A DNA stretch of 64,000 nucleotides, taken from assembly GCA_963776225.1 (NCBI GenBank), contig CAVZLL010000002.1, positions 267,553 to 331,552 on the forward strand. The letters are read 5' to 3'. A program made the translations under genes and the position numbers. This document shows positions 37,353 through 45,175 of the stretch, piece by piece. Each line of letters starts with the position of its first letter. Position 1 is the first letter of the stretch. Source of the stretch: Bog-756 sp963776225. GTDB taxonomy: Bacteria > Actinomycetota > Acidimicrobiia > Acidimicrobiales > RAAP-2. Under the pieces are notes generated by a model, which saw nothing but the letters and a program-made list of their open reading frames with translations, had not been told where the DNA came from and ran no database searches.

Positions 37353-37358
37353 ACTGTA
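37353..37358 (-). promoter_or_regulatory. -10 element TACAGT for the alpha/beta hydrolase
   Basis: TANNNT hexamer eight bases before the ATG; leaderless start inferred. Confidence 0.45.
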
Positions 37359-37424
37359 GATCCCCGCACCCTGGGACCGCTGTTACCCCGATCCCCCCGA
37401 TCGCACCCTTCGAGGCGGACCAGT

Positions 37425-37430
37425 TACGCT
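37425..37430 (+). promoter_or_regulatory. -10 element TACGCT for the DUF929-VKOR operon
   Basis: TANNNT hexamer giving a leader of about 32 bases before the first DUF929 gene. Confidence 0.4.
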
Positions 37431-37468
37431 CGTGCCGACACCACCCACCGATCGGGGACTGCGGAACG

Positions 37469-38557
37469 ATGGCTGACACCACCAAGAAGCCCGGAACGGG
37501 CGGGAACACGCCCAAGCCGGCGCCCACGACCGGCGGCTCCCAGAGTGCCAAGGACAAGAGCCGGGCACAGAGCCGGCCGGTCTCCACCAAGGCTCCCGCC
37601 GGCAAGGGCGGGTCGGCCCGGGCGAAGGGCGGAAACGCACCCCGACCGGGTGCACGGCCGGCGGCCACCGCTCCGGCTCCGAAGGCCAGCCGATCGGCCC
37701 TCCTGACGTGGGGAGCGGTCGGCCTGGTCGTCGTGGTCGTCGCGGTCCTGGTCATCGTCAAGGTGGTCGGCGGGACCACGACCGACACCACCTTCACCCC
37801 GGTGACACCGGCCCCGGCCTCGGTCCTCCACGACGTGACCAACATCCCGATGTCGGTCTACGACACGGTGGGGGTGACCTCCTCGTCGATCGCGGTCTCC
37901 CCGCCGAAGATCCTCTCCAACCAGCCTCCCATGGTCATCAACGGCAAGAGCCCGGCCATGCTCTACTACGGGGCGGAGTACTGCCCCTACTGCGCCGCGG
38001 AGCGCTGGGCGATGGTCGCCGCGCTGTCGCGCTTCGGCACCTGGTCCGACCTGCAGATCACCGCGTCGTCGCACACCGACGTGGATCCGGCAACCCATAC
38101 CTTCAGCTTCCACGGTGCGACCCTGACCAGCCCCTACCTCACCTTCGCCGGGATCGAGCAGTACACCAACGTGCCCAACCCTGCGGGGCCGAACCCCTAC
38201 ACCACGCTCCAGAACCCGACCAAGGCCGAGGCGGCGATCCTCACCAAGTACAGCTCGTCGCAGTTCCTGCCCAACTCGAGCACGAGCGGGGGGATCTCGT
38301 TCCCCTTCGTGGACATCAACAACCTGGCCCTGTTCTCGGGTGCGAGCTACGACCCGGGCGCGCTGGCCAACCTCACCTGGACCGACATCGCCAGCAACCT
38401 CTCCGACCCGACCAATCCGATCACCCAGGCAATCGTCGCCACGGCCAACTACATGAGCGCCGCCATCTGCGCGAGCACCAAGGGCCAGCCGGCAAACGTG
38501 TGCACGAGCTCCGGCGTCAAGACCGCTGCCAAGGCGCTGGGGATCAACGCGAGCTGA
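37469..38557 (+). CDS. DUF929 membrane-anchored thioredoxin-like protein with CPYC motif
   Basis: A 362-residue protein with a long disordered Lys/Pro/Ala-rich cytosolic start (about 1-75), one membrane helix (LLTWGAVGLVVVVVAVLVIV) and an extracytoplasmic DUF929 domain. The domain has the thioredoxin-type active site GAEYCPYCAAERWAM. Two more cysteines lie near the C-terminus (AAICASTKGQPANVCTSSG). It is followed by VKOR, which regenerates disulfide donors from quinones, so this is probably a DsbA-like oxidase on the outer face of the membrane. Confidence 0.87.
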   Translation: MADTTKKPGTGGNTPKPAPTTGGSQSAKDKSRAQSRPVSTKAPAGKGGSARAKGGNAPRPGARPAATAPAPKASRSALLTWGAVGLVVVVVAVLVIVKVVGGTTTDTTFTPVTPAPASVLHDVTNIPMSVYDTVGVTSSSIAVSPPKILSNQPPMVINGKSPAMLYYGAEYCPYCAAERWAMVAALSRFGTWSDLQITASSHTDVDPATHTFSFHGATLTSPYLTFAGIEQYTNVPNPAGPNPYTTLQNPTKAEAAILTKYSSSQFLPNSSTSGGISFPFVDINNLALFSGASYDPGALANLTWTDIASNLSDPTNPITQAIVATANYMSAAICASTKGQPANVCTSSGVKTAAKALGINAS

Positions 38558-38590
38558 GCCGCATCCCGCCGGCGATCGTCACCGACCACC

Positions 38591-39088
38591 ATGCCCACCC
38601 TGCGCTGGCAGCCCCTGACCACCCTGATCCTGAGCATCGCCGGGCTCGGGATCGCGACCTATCTCACGATCACCCACTTCGACAAGACCGCCCTGGTCTG
38701 CACCAGCGGGGGCGCCATCAATTGCGAGAAGGTCACCACGAGCCCGCAGTCGGTCATCTTCGGCATCCCGGTGGCCATGCTCGGACTGCTCTTCTTCGTG
38801 CCCATGATCGCCCTCTGCCTGCCGGTCGCATGGCGGTCCGCCGACCGGCGGGTCCACCTGGCGCGCCTGGCCCTCGCGATCACCGGGGTCGGGATGATCC
38901 TCTACCTGATCACCGCCGAGCTCTTCCTGATCAAGGCCATCTGCCTCTGGTGCTCGGGGGTCCACCTGATCACCTTCGTCCTCTTCGTGATCATCGTGAC
39001 CTCGGCACCTGTCGTCCTCGCCCCGGGCTACGGCGAGGCCGACCCGGATCTCGAGGGTGACGAGCTCCTGGCTGCCGACCCTGCGTAG
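38591..39088 (+). CDS. vitamin K epoxide reductase family protein
   Basis: A 165-residue four-helix membrane protein. The loop Cys pair is in VCTSGGAINCEKVTTS, the conserved Ser/Thr and Gly-Pro region follows at IFGIPVAMLG, and the quinone-site CxxC is in IKAICLWCSGVHL. VKOR passes electrons from thiol oxidases to membrane quinone and replaces DsbB in actinobacteria. It is flanked on both sides by DUF929 proteins, its likely redox partners. Confidence 0.94.
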   Translation: MPTLRWQPLTTLILSIAGLGIATYLTITHFDKTALVCTSGGAINCEKVTTSPQSVIFGIPVAMLGLLFFVPMIALCLPVAWRSADRRVHLARLALAITGVGMILYLITAELFLIKAICLWCSGVHLITFVLFVIIVTSAPVVLAPGYGEADPDLEGDELLAADPA

Positions 39089-39112
39089 CCGCGTGCCGAC
39101 CGGGGACGAAGG

Positions 39113-40051
39113 GTGACCGACGCCGGCTCCGCCGGTGCGGGAGTGGACACGGCGGCCCCACCCCGGAACGGACCGCCCGGCTCGACCCGTGCCGCCCGAT
39201 GGGCGTGGGGTGCGGTCGTCGTGCTGCTGCTCGGGTTCGTCGCCCTGGTGACCTATGCCCTGACCCACACCGGCCCGACCACCGGCGTGGCCCGGCCGAC
39301 GATCACCGCCGGCGACATCGTCGCCACCCTTGCCGGGGTCACGCCCGCAACCTTCGACTCGGTCGGGGTCACCGTGCCGGACACCGCCCTCACCGCGCCG
39401 ACCGTCCTCACCGGGCAGCCGCCCCTCTCGCGGGGCGGGCGGCCCGAGGTGCTCTTCGTGGGCTCGGAGTACAGCCCCTTCTGCGCTGCGGAGCGCTGGG
39501 CCCTGGTCGTGGCACTCGACCGGTTCGGCCGGTTCGGCGTCCTCCACAACACCCAGTCCGCCCCCCTCTCGGTCTTCTCGGGCATCCAGTCGTTCAGCTT
39601 CACCAACACCACCTACTCGAGCACGTACCTGACCCTGACCGGGGTCGAGCTCTACTCGGACCAGGTCGGCGCCGACGGCACCTTCACCCGCCTCACCCGG
39701 CTCGATCCGGGCGAGGCGGCTCTGGTCGCCCGGTACACGGCGCAGGTCGACGGCGCCGGCGCCCCAGCCACCTGGCCCTTCGTGGACATCGCCAACCGGA
39801 TGGTCGCCACCACCTCGGGCTTCAGTCCCGCGCTCCTGGTCGGCCAGTCCCAGGCCCAGATCGCGGCCGAGGTGGCCCAACCGCTGGCGGCCGCCCCGGG
39901 CCCGACCCCCGCCCCACCGAGCGGCGCAGCCATCGTGGCCGAGGCAAACCAGCTCAGCGCCGGAATCTGCCTCGCGACCGGTGGAGCGCCCGCCGCGGTG
40001 TGCTCGTCGAAGGCGGTGCGCAGCGCCGACCAGGCACTCGGACTCGGGTGA
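39113..40051 (+). CDS. DUF929 paralogue with monothiol SPFC site
   Basis: A 312-residue paralogue of the first DUF929 protein, with a shorter cytosolic start, one membrane helix (WGAVVVLLLGFVALVTYAL) and the same extracytoplasmic fold. The active-site segment reads GSEYSPFCAAERWAL: the first, nucleophilic Cys of CPYC is Ser and only the second Cys remains. It cannot run a normal dithiol exchange. The second Cys pair (AGICLATGG...AAVCSSK) is kept. Possible roles are chaperone, substrate holder or a mixed-disulfide partner. Start is a GTG. Confidence 0.82.
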   Translation: MTDAGSAGAGVDTAAPPRNGPPGSTRAARWAWGAVVVLLLGFVALVTYALTHTGPTTGVARPTITAGDIVATLAGVTPATFDSVGVTVPDTALTAPTVLTGQPPLSRGGRPEVLFVGSEYSPFCAAERWALVVALDRFGRFGVLHNTQSAPLSVFSGIQSFSFTNTTYSSTYLTLTGVELYSDQVGADGTFTRLTRLDPGEAALVARYTAQVDGAGAPATWPFVDIANRMVATTSGFSPALLVGQSQAQIAAEVAQPLAAAPGPTPAPPSGAAIVAEANQLSAGICLATGGAPAAVCSSKAVRSADQALGLG

Positions 40052-40052
40052 T

Positions 40053-40070
40053 ACCCCCCGGGGAGGGGGT
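40053..40070. terminator. hairpin between convergent DUF929 and whiB genes
   Basis: ACCCCC pairs with GGGGGT over a six-base loop, immediately after the DUF929 stop and before the end of whiB. It could serve both strands. No T-run is present. Confidence 0.45.
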
Positions 40071-40097
40071 GCCCGCCCCGGAACGGAGCGGAGCGGG

Positions 40098-40355
40098 TCA
40101 GCCGACCCGTCGCTCGGCGAGCTGCTTGCGCTCCATCTCGTTCAGCCCGCCCCAGATGCCGTGGGGCTCATGGATGCGGATGGCGTAATCGAGACACTCC
40201 GTGCGGACCACGCAGGTCCGGCAGATCGCCTTCGCCCGGTCCTCGCGCTGCAGCTTCTCCTCCTTGCGCTCGGCGTGGGCAGGCGGGAAGAAGATCTCCG
40301 CCTGTGGCCCGCGGCACGAGGCCTTGAGCTGCCATGTCTCACCCGCCTGCTCCAC
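40098..40355 (-). CDS. WhiB-family transcriptional regulator, WhiB4-like by context
   Basis: An 85-residue Wbl protein. The four [4Fe-4S] cysteines are visible: one in KASCRGP, two in AICRTCVV and one in TECLDYA. They are followed by the GIWGGL beta-turn and a basic C-terminus (MERKQLAERR) used for DNA contact. It is divergent from two ArsA/GET3 ATPases, as whiB4 is beside Rv3679-Rv3680 in Mycobacterium tuberculosis. WhiB4 is an oxygen/NO-responsive redox regulator. The start is GTG. Confidence 0.92.
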   Translation of the reverse strand: MEQAGETWQLKASCRGPQAEIFFPPAHAERKEEKLQREDRAKAICRTCVVRTECLDYAIRIHEPHGIWGGLNEMERKQLAERRVG

Positions 40356-40546
40356 GAACCGATTCCCCCTTCGGATCGACCGACCTCAGGCAAGCGAACG
40401 TACTCGGCGGCACGGGCGGGCACAAGAGGTCCGACCGGGATTCGCGGCAAATGCGGCCCGGTTCGCGCCGTCCGTGGTGGCCCGAGCGCCCCACGCCCGG
40501 ACGGCCGGTCCGTCGGCCTGTCGGTGGTCCCCGCAGGCACGGACAC

Positions 40547-40552
40547 TACGCT
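40547..40552 (+). promoter_or_regulatory. -10 element TACGCT for the ArsA pair
   Basis: TANNNT hexamer nine bases before the ATG of the first ATPase; leaderless start inferred. Confidence 0.45.
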
Positions 40553-40561
40553 CGGTGCGTC

Positions 40562-41581
40562 ATGGACGTCCGCGCCTTCTGCACACAGAGCCGGGTCGTG
40601 ATCGTGGCCGGGAAGGGCGGGGTGGGCAAGACCACCATGGTCGCGGCCCTCGCCCATCTGGCTGCCGGCGCCGGCCTCTCGGTCCTGGTCGTGGAGCTCG
40701 AGGGGCGCAAGGGGGTGGCGACCGCCTTCGGGCGCGAGGAAGGGCTGGACTACGCGGGGCAGGTCCTCCACGCGGCCGGGGCGATCCTCGAGCAGGGGGA
40801 CGCGGGCGACGAGCAGGTGGCCATCCCGCGCGGCACCGTGCACGCCCGCACGATCACCCCCGACGACGCGCTGCTCGAGTACCTGGCGGACCACGGGATG
40901 CGCAGGATCTCCCGGCGTCTGCTCTCCTCGGGGATCCTCGACATCGTGGCCGGGGCCATTCCCGGGATCCGGGACATCCTGGTGCTGGGAAAGGTCAAGC
41001 AGATCGAGCGGAGCGGGATGGCCGATCTGATCCTGGTCGACGCCCCGGCGACCGGCCACACCATGACCTTCCTCTCCTCGGCCGGCGGGCTCCTCGACGC
41101 CGCGCGGGGCGGACCCATCCGGGCCCAGGCGGCCGACGTGGTCGCCCTGCTCTCGGACCCTGCACGGTGCCAGGTCGCCCTGGTCACCCTCCCCGAGGAG
41201 ATGCCGGTCAACGAGGTGGTCGAAGCCGCCTACGCGCTCGAGGACAGGGTCGGGATCGCCCTCGGCCCGGTGATCGTCAACGCCTGCTACCCACCGCTGG
41301 CGGGCCTCCGGGTGCCCGCCCCGGCCGCAGCCGAACGGGCGGGCGTCGGTCTCGACCACTCGTTGCTCGGCGCGCTGGAGGAGGCCCGGGCCTTCCGCCT
41401 CCGCCGCCAGGAGCTCCAGGAGGAGCAGCTCGGCCGGCTGGCCGACGCGCTCCCCCTCGCCCAGCTCCGGGCGCCCTTCCTCTTCACCGACACCATCGGC
41501 CCGGTCGAGCTCGACCGGCTGAGCCGTGCCCTCGCCGATGGGATCCGGGCCATCCCCGCCCCGGCCGAACTGCCGGCATGA
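40562..41581 (+). CDS. ArsA/GET3-family ATPase, first subunit
   Basis: A 339-residue deviant-Walker ATPase: VVIVAGKGGVGKTTMVAAL (about 12-30) is the signature P-loop with the intradimer Lys, and LILVDAPATGHTMTFL is the switch II region. It matches the Rv3679 side of the actinobacterial ArsA pair. No arsenite-binding Cys triplet is visible, so arsenic transport is unlikely. Relatives in mycobacteria are linked to tolerance of nitric oxide and glycerol metabolites. Its last codon overlaps the second ATPase in ATGA. Confidence 0.9.
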   Translation: MDVRAFCTQSRVVIVAGKGGVGKTTMVAALAHLAAGAGLSVLVVELEGRKGVATAFGREEGLDYAGQVLHAAGAILEQGDAGDEQVAIPRGTVHARTITPDDALLEYLADHGMRRISRRLLSSGILDIVAGAIPGIRDILVLGKVKQIERSGMADLILVDAPATGHTMTFLSSAGGLLDAARGGPIRAQAADVVALLSDPARCQVALVTLPEEMPVNEVVEAAYALEDRVGIALGPVIVNACYPPLAGLRVPAPAAAERAGVGLDHSLLGALEEARAFRLRRQELQEEQLGRLADALPLAQLRAPFLFTDTIGPVELDRLSRALADGIRAIPAPAELPA

Positions 41582-42720
41582 CCGACCCCGCGCCGGGCGG
41601 CGACCGGTCGGGCAACGGGACCCGGCCGCCTACCATCGACGAGCTCGCCCGCGACCGGTCCATCGTGATCTGCTGCGGGTCGGGCGGCGTGGGCAAGACG
41701 ACGACGTCGGCCGCCGTGGCGCTCCAGGCCGCCCGGCTGGGCCGGAAGGCGTGCGTGGTCACCATCGACCCCGCCCGCCGGTTGGCCGACTCCCTCGGGA
41801 TGGACGAGCTCTCCAACCGCCCGACCCTGATCCGGGGCGACTGGCCCGGCGAGCTGCACGCGCTCATGCTCGACCCCAAGGGCACCTTCGACGACCTCGT
41901 CACGCGCTACGCCGACTCCGCCGAGCAGGCCGAGGACATCCGGGTCAACCGCATCTACCGGAATCTGACCGGGACCCTCTCGGGTACCCAGGAGTACATG
42001 GCGATGGAGAAGCTCCACGAGCTGGTCGAGGAGGGCGGCTTCGACGTGGTGGTGGTGGACACGCCACCGTCCCGGAGCGCGCTCGACTTCCTCGACGCCC
42101 CGCGGCGGCTGACCCACTTCCTCGAGAACCGGATCTTCCAGGCCCTGATGAAGCCCACCCGGGCCGGGCTCCGGGTGATGGGGGTGGCCGCCCAGGCGCT
42201 GCTCCGGACCATCTCCAAGGTGGCGGGAGCCGACATCGTGGGCGATGCGGTCGCCTTCTTCCAGGCCTTCGAGGGGATGGAGGAGGGATTCCGCGACCGG
42301 GCCGCGCGGGTGCGGGACCTGCTCGGTCAACCGGGCACCGCCTTCGTCCTCGTGGCCTCGCCGAGGCCCGACTCGGTCGACGAGGCGCTGCACTTCGCAG
42401 ACAAGCTGGCCGAGTCGCACATGTCCCCGACCGCGCTGGTGCTCAACCGGGTCCAGCCGCGCTTCGCCACCGACGCCCAGCTGGCCACCCTCACCGCCCT
42501 CGACGGAGAGGCGGCGGGCGAGGGCGCGCTCGGGGACCTGGTCGAGAACCTGCGGGGCTACACGCTGGCCTCCGACCGGGAGGAGGAGATCTATGCCGAC
42601 CTGGTGGCCAGGGTCGACCCCGCTCCCGTGCACCGGGTCCCGCTCCTCAACACCGACGTCCACGACCTCGACGGTCTGGTGGCCATCGCCGACCTGCTCT
42701 TCGACCGACCCGGCCCCTGA
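41578..42720 (+). CDS. ArsA/GET3-family ATPase, second subunit
   Basis: A 380-residue partner of the preceding ATPase. It has VICCGSGGVGKTTTSAAVA as P-loop, then CVVTIDPARRLADSLG, VVVVDTPPSRSALDFLDAP and VLNRVQPRF, typical of the Rv3680 side. The ATGA overlap implies coupled, stoichiometric synthesis, and the pair probably forms a heterodimer. Client proteins are unknown. Confidence 0.9.
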   Translation: MTDPAPGGDRSGNGTRPPTIDELARDRSIVICCGSGGVGKTTTSAAVALQAARLGRKACVVTIDPARRLADSLGMDELSNRPTLIRGDWPGELHALMLDPKGTFDDLVTRYADSAEQAEDIRVNRIYRNLTGTLSGTQEYMAMEKLHELVEEGGFDVVVVDTPPSRSALDFLDAPRRLTHFLENRIFQALMKPTRAGLRVMGVAAQALLRTISKVAGADIVGDAVAFFQAFEGMEEGFRDRAARVRDLLGQPGTAFVLVASPRPDSVDEALHFADKLAESHMSPTALVLNRVQPRFATDAQLATLTALDGEAAGEGALGDLVENLRGYTLASDREEEIYADLVARVDPAPVHRVPLLNTDVHDLDGLVAIADLLFDRPGP

Positions 42721-42786
42721 GCGGCACCGACCCCGGCCGGTGGAGAGCCGTTCGGTGGGCCCTCCCGGATCGGGTCGGGCGGGCGC

Positions 42787-42792
42787 TAACCT
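42787..42792 (+). promoter_or_regulatory. -10 element TAACCT for the receiver protein
   Basis: TANNNT hexamer seven bases before the GTG; it decides the start and implies a leaderless message. Confidence 0.45.
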
Positions 42793-42799
42793 CTCCGAT

Positions 42800-43234
42800 G
42801 TGCCGACCGTCCTCGTGGCCAGCGACGCCCCTTCGGTGCGGGCCGAGGTCGCGGCCACTGCCGGAAGCCCCGACGTCACCATCGTCGAGGCACGTTCCGG
42901 CCCCGAGGTGATGGCCCTCGTCGCCGAGGACCTGCCCGATCTGGTGGTCGTCGACCTGCAGATGGGCAACATGGGAGGCATGGCCACCTGCCTGGAGCTC
43001 CGTCTCGAGGCGTCGTACGGGAAGATCGACCACGTGCCGGTTCTCATGCTGCTCGACCGTCGCCCCGACGTCTTCCTCGCCCGCCGGTCGGGGGCCGAGG
43101 GATGGCTGGTCAAACCGCTCGATCCGATCCGGCTGCGCCGGGCGGTCGCCGCGCTGCTCGGCGGTGGCACCTACGACGACGAGTCCTACCGGCCGCTGTC
43201 CGTCGCGTCCGCACCGCTCGTCGCCGGCGCCTGA
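42800..43234 (+). CDS. stand-alone receiver-domain response regulator
   Basis: A 144-residue CheY-like protein with no output domain. The phospho-acceptor Asp is in LVVVDLQMGNMGG, the conserved Lys in GWLVKPLDPIRLRRAV, and an acidic residue in the first loop (VASDAPSV). The last about 25 residues are unstructured. No kinase is encoded nearby. The start is set by the -10 seven bases upstream. It could act in signal relay between the stress genes here; its partner is unknown. Confidence 0.85.
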   Translation: MPTVLVASDAPSVRAEVAATAGSPDVTIVEARSGPEVMALVAEDLPDLVVVDLQMGNMGGMATCLELRLEASYGKIDHVPVLMLLDRRPDVFLARRSGAEGWLVKPLDPIRLRRAVAALLGGGTYDDESYRPLSVASAPLVAGA

Positions 43235-43266
43235 GCGCCGCTCCCCCGAGCCGGCCGGTCACCATC

Positions 43267-44163
43267 ATGTCCGTGTTCCATCGCAAGGCCCCCCCGGCCG
43301 GACAGGGGCGCCCCGCCCGGAAGCGGCGGGCGGGCCAGGTCGACGGGCTCCCGGCCGAGAGCGAGGGCGATGCCCAGGAGCAGTTCATCATCGAGGCCCT
43401 CCGCGACGTGCGGGACACCGAGGTGCGGGAGGTGATGACCCCACGGGTCGACGTGGTCGCGCTGTCGATCCCGCTCACCCTGGACGCGGTGTCCATGGCG
43501 GTTCGCGAATCGGGCCACAGCTGCTTTCCCGTCTACGGGGACGATCTCGACGACCTCATCGGCGTCCTGTTCGTCAACGACCTGTTCCGCGCCGGCTGGA
43601 ACCTTGGCGCCGAAGAGGACGGGGGCGACGCACTGAGCTCGGTCGACATCTCGAGACGGCTCCGCCAGCCGTTCCTGGTGCCCGAATCGCGCCCGGTCCT
43701 CGACGTGCTCGCCGAGATGCGCCGGCAGCGCCGGGCCTTCGCGGTGGTGGTCGACGAGTACGGCGGGGTGGAGGGCGTGATCACGGTCAAGGACCTGCTC
43801 GGCGCCCTGGTCGGGGACCTGCCCGACGAGTTCGACCCTGACGACGAGCCCGACGCGGTCCGGGTGGACGGCACGCGGTGGTTGGTGGACGGCCGGATGA
43901 GCCTCGACGACCTGCGCGACCAGCTCGGGATCGATCTGCCCGAAGGGGAGTACGTGACCCTCGGCGGCTACCTCTTCGACGCCTTCGGCCACATCCCCGA
44001 AGAGGGGGAGGCGGTCGAGGTCGGCGGCTGGCAGCTCAAGGTCTCGGAGATGGACAAGCGCCGGATCGCGAAGGTGGTGGCCAAGCGAACGGTGCCCGCC
44101 CCGGCTCCCGCGGACGGGGCCGGTACCGGCGAGCGGGGGAACGACCGCACCACGGTCGGGTAG
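43267..44163 (+). CDS. CorC/HlyC-like CBS-domain protein
   Basis: A 298-residue soluble protein with tandem CBS domains: REVMTPRVDVVALSI and HSCFPVYGDDLDDLIGVLFVNDLF, then FLVPESRPVLDVLAEMRR and AVVVDEYGGVEGVITVKDLLGALVGDL. A CorC_HlyC transporter-associated domain follows (LVDGRMSLDDLRDQLG, YVTLGGYLFDAFGHIP). It lacks the DUF21 membrane domain, so it resembles CorC of the Mg/Co efflux system. It starts 32 bases after the receiver gene. Confidence 0.9.
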   Translation: MSVFHRKAPPAGQGRPARKRRAGQVDGLPAESEGDAQEQFIIEALRDVRDTEVREVMTPRVDVVALSIPLTLDAVSMAVRESGHSCFPVYGDDLDDLIGVLFVNDLFRAGWNLGAEEDGGDALSSVDISRRLRQPFLVPESRPVLDVLAEMRRQRRAFAVVVDEYGGVEGVITVKDLLGALVGDLPDEFDPDDEPDAVRVDGTRWLVDGRMSLDDLRDQLGIDLPEGEYVTLGGYLFDAFGHIPEEGEAVEVGGWQLKVSEMDKRRIAKVVAKRTVPAPAPADGAGTGERGNDRTTVG

Positions 44164-44206
44164 CATCTCTCCGTCCCGAGACCGGCAGCGACCGGCTCTT
44201 GGAGGA

Positions 44207-44284
44207 CGGGCTGTGGCGCAGCTTGGTTAGCGCGCTGCGTTCGGGACGCAGAGGTCCCCGGTTCAAATCCGGGCAGCCCGACCA
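44207..44284 (+). tRNA. tRNA-Pro (anticodon CGG)
   Basis: The cloverleaf folds: acceptor CGGGCTG/CAGCCCG, D arm with GGTTAG, anticodon stem CTGCG/CGCAG around TTCGGGA, and T arm CCCGG TTCAAAT CCGGG. Discriminator A and an encoded CCA end the gene. The anticodon is CGG, reading CCG. Confidence 0.95.
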
Positions 44285-44381
44285 CAAGGTGTGCACGTCA
44301 GGTGTGCTCAACCCATCGTACGACCAGTGGGGTCACCAGCGAAGCCGGCCGGGCGAGCCGCTCGAAGCCAGGCGGTCGGCC

Positions 44382-45092
44382 ATGAAGCGGTGTGTCCAGT
44401 TCCTCGCGGCCATCCCCTTCGTCGTGGCCGTCCTCTCGGTTGAACCGGGGGGAGCGGTGGCCAGTCAGCGAACCCAGCCGTCGACGTCGGCTCCTGGTTA
44501 CTGGTTGATCACGGCTACAGGCGCCACCTACCCATACGACGCCCCCTACCTCGCTGGCGTTGCGACGAACAGGGCCGGCGAGCCGCTGGACGACATCGAC
44601 AGGACGGACTGCGGGAACGGTCCCGGGACTCCGATTCCCGAGGTGACCCGGTGCGTCGGCATCTCGGCAACTGCCGATGGTCAAGCGTATTGGGTCGGTC
44701 AGTCTTCGTACTTCGTCCAGGGTGGCGTCCCGCGGTACGCCGACTCGGGGATCCCGCAGGGGTATGTGAGGGGGTACTGCTCAGGACCCGGGTCGGCGGG
44801 GGCAGATCAACCGACGCTGCTGGTCGGAATTGCCGCCGCACCATCCGGTGCATGGCTCGTGACCTCCGACGGCGGGGTGTTCCCGACCTGTGGCGCCGGC
44901 TCCTTCGGCTCGATGGGTGGTGCCCGGCTCACCGCTCCGATGGTCGGGATCGCAGCGAATCCCGACGGGACCGGGTACTGGAGCGTGGCCTCTGACGGTG
45001 GGGTCTTCGCGTTCGGTGGTGCCCCGTACGTCGGATCGGCAACCGGTCAGGTCGTCGGCACACCGGTGGTGGGTGTCACCTCCAGGCGCTGA
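44382..45092 (+). CDS. secreted protein with GYW/SDGGVFAFG repeats
   Basis: A 236-residue exported protein. The signal peptide is MKRCVQFLAAIPFVVAVLSV with cleavage near AVAS. The mature part holds beta-propeller-like repeats of about 40 residues with core VGIAANPDGTGYWSVASDGGVFAFGGAPYVGS; three to four copies are recognisable, the first ones degenerate. Arrays of this repeat are common in secreted proteins of Acidimicrobiia and relatives and usually form the N-terminal or whole part of wall proteins. Function unknown. Several cysteines lie outside the repeat core. Confidence 0.78.
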   Translation: MKRCVQFLAAIPFVVAVLSVEPGGAVASQRTQPSTSAPGYWLITATGATYPYDAPYLAGVATNRAGEPLDDIDRTDCGNGPGTPIPEVTRCVGISATADGQAYWVGQSSYFVQGGVPRYADSGIPQGYVRGYCSGPGSAGADQPTLLVGIAAAPSGAWLVTSDGGVFPTCGAGSFGSMGGARLTAPMVGIAANPDGTGYWSVASDGGVFAFGGAPYVGSATGQVVGTPVVGVTSRR

Positions 45093-45140
45093 CCATCCGG
45101 TCTCATGCGATGGCGCCCTGACCACGTGGTCCCATGCCTG

Positions 45141-45146
45141 TAGGGT
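45141..45146 (+). promoter_or_regulatory. -10 element TAGGGT for the dienelactone hydrolase
   Basis: TANNNT hexamer about 29 bases before the GTG. In this case an AAGGGAG ribosome-binding site lies between, so the message has a leader. Confidence 0.4.
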
Positions 45147-45175
45147 CCGAGAACCGTGAGGAGAAGGGAGTCGCC

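Noticed and set aside
40201..40561. Extended N-terminus for the first ArsA ATPase
   Set aside because: The upstream frame is open but overlaps whiB on the other strand, and the -10 nine bases before the ATG fixes the start.
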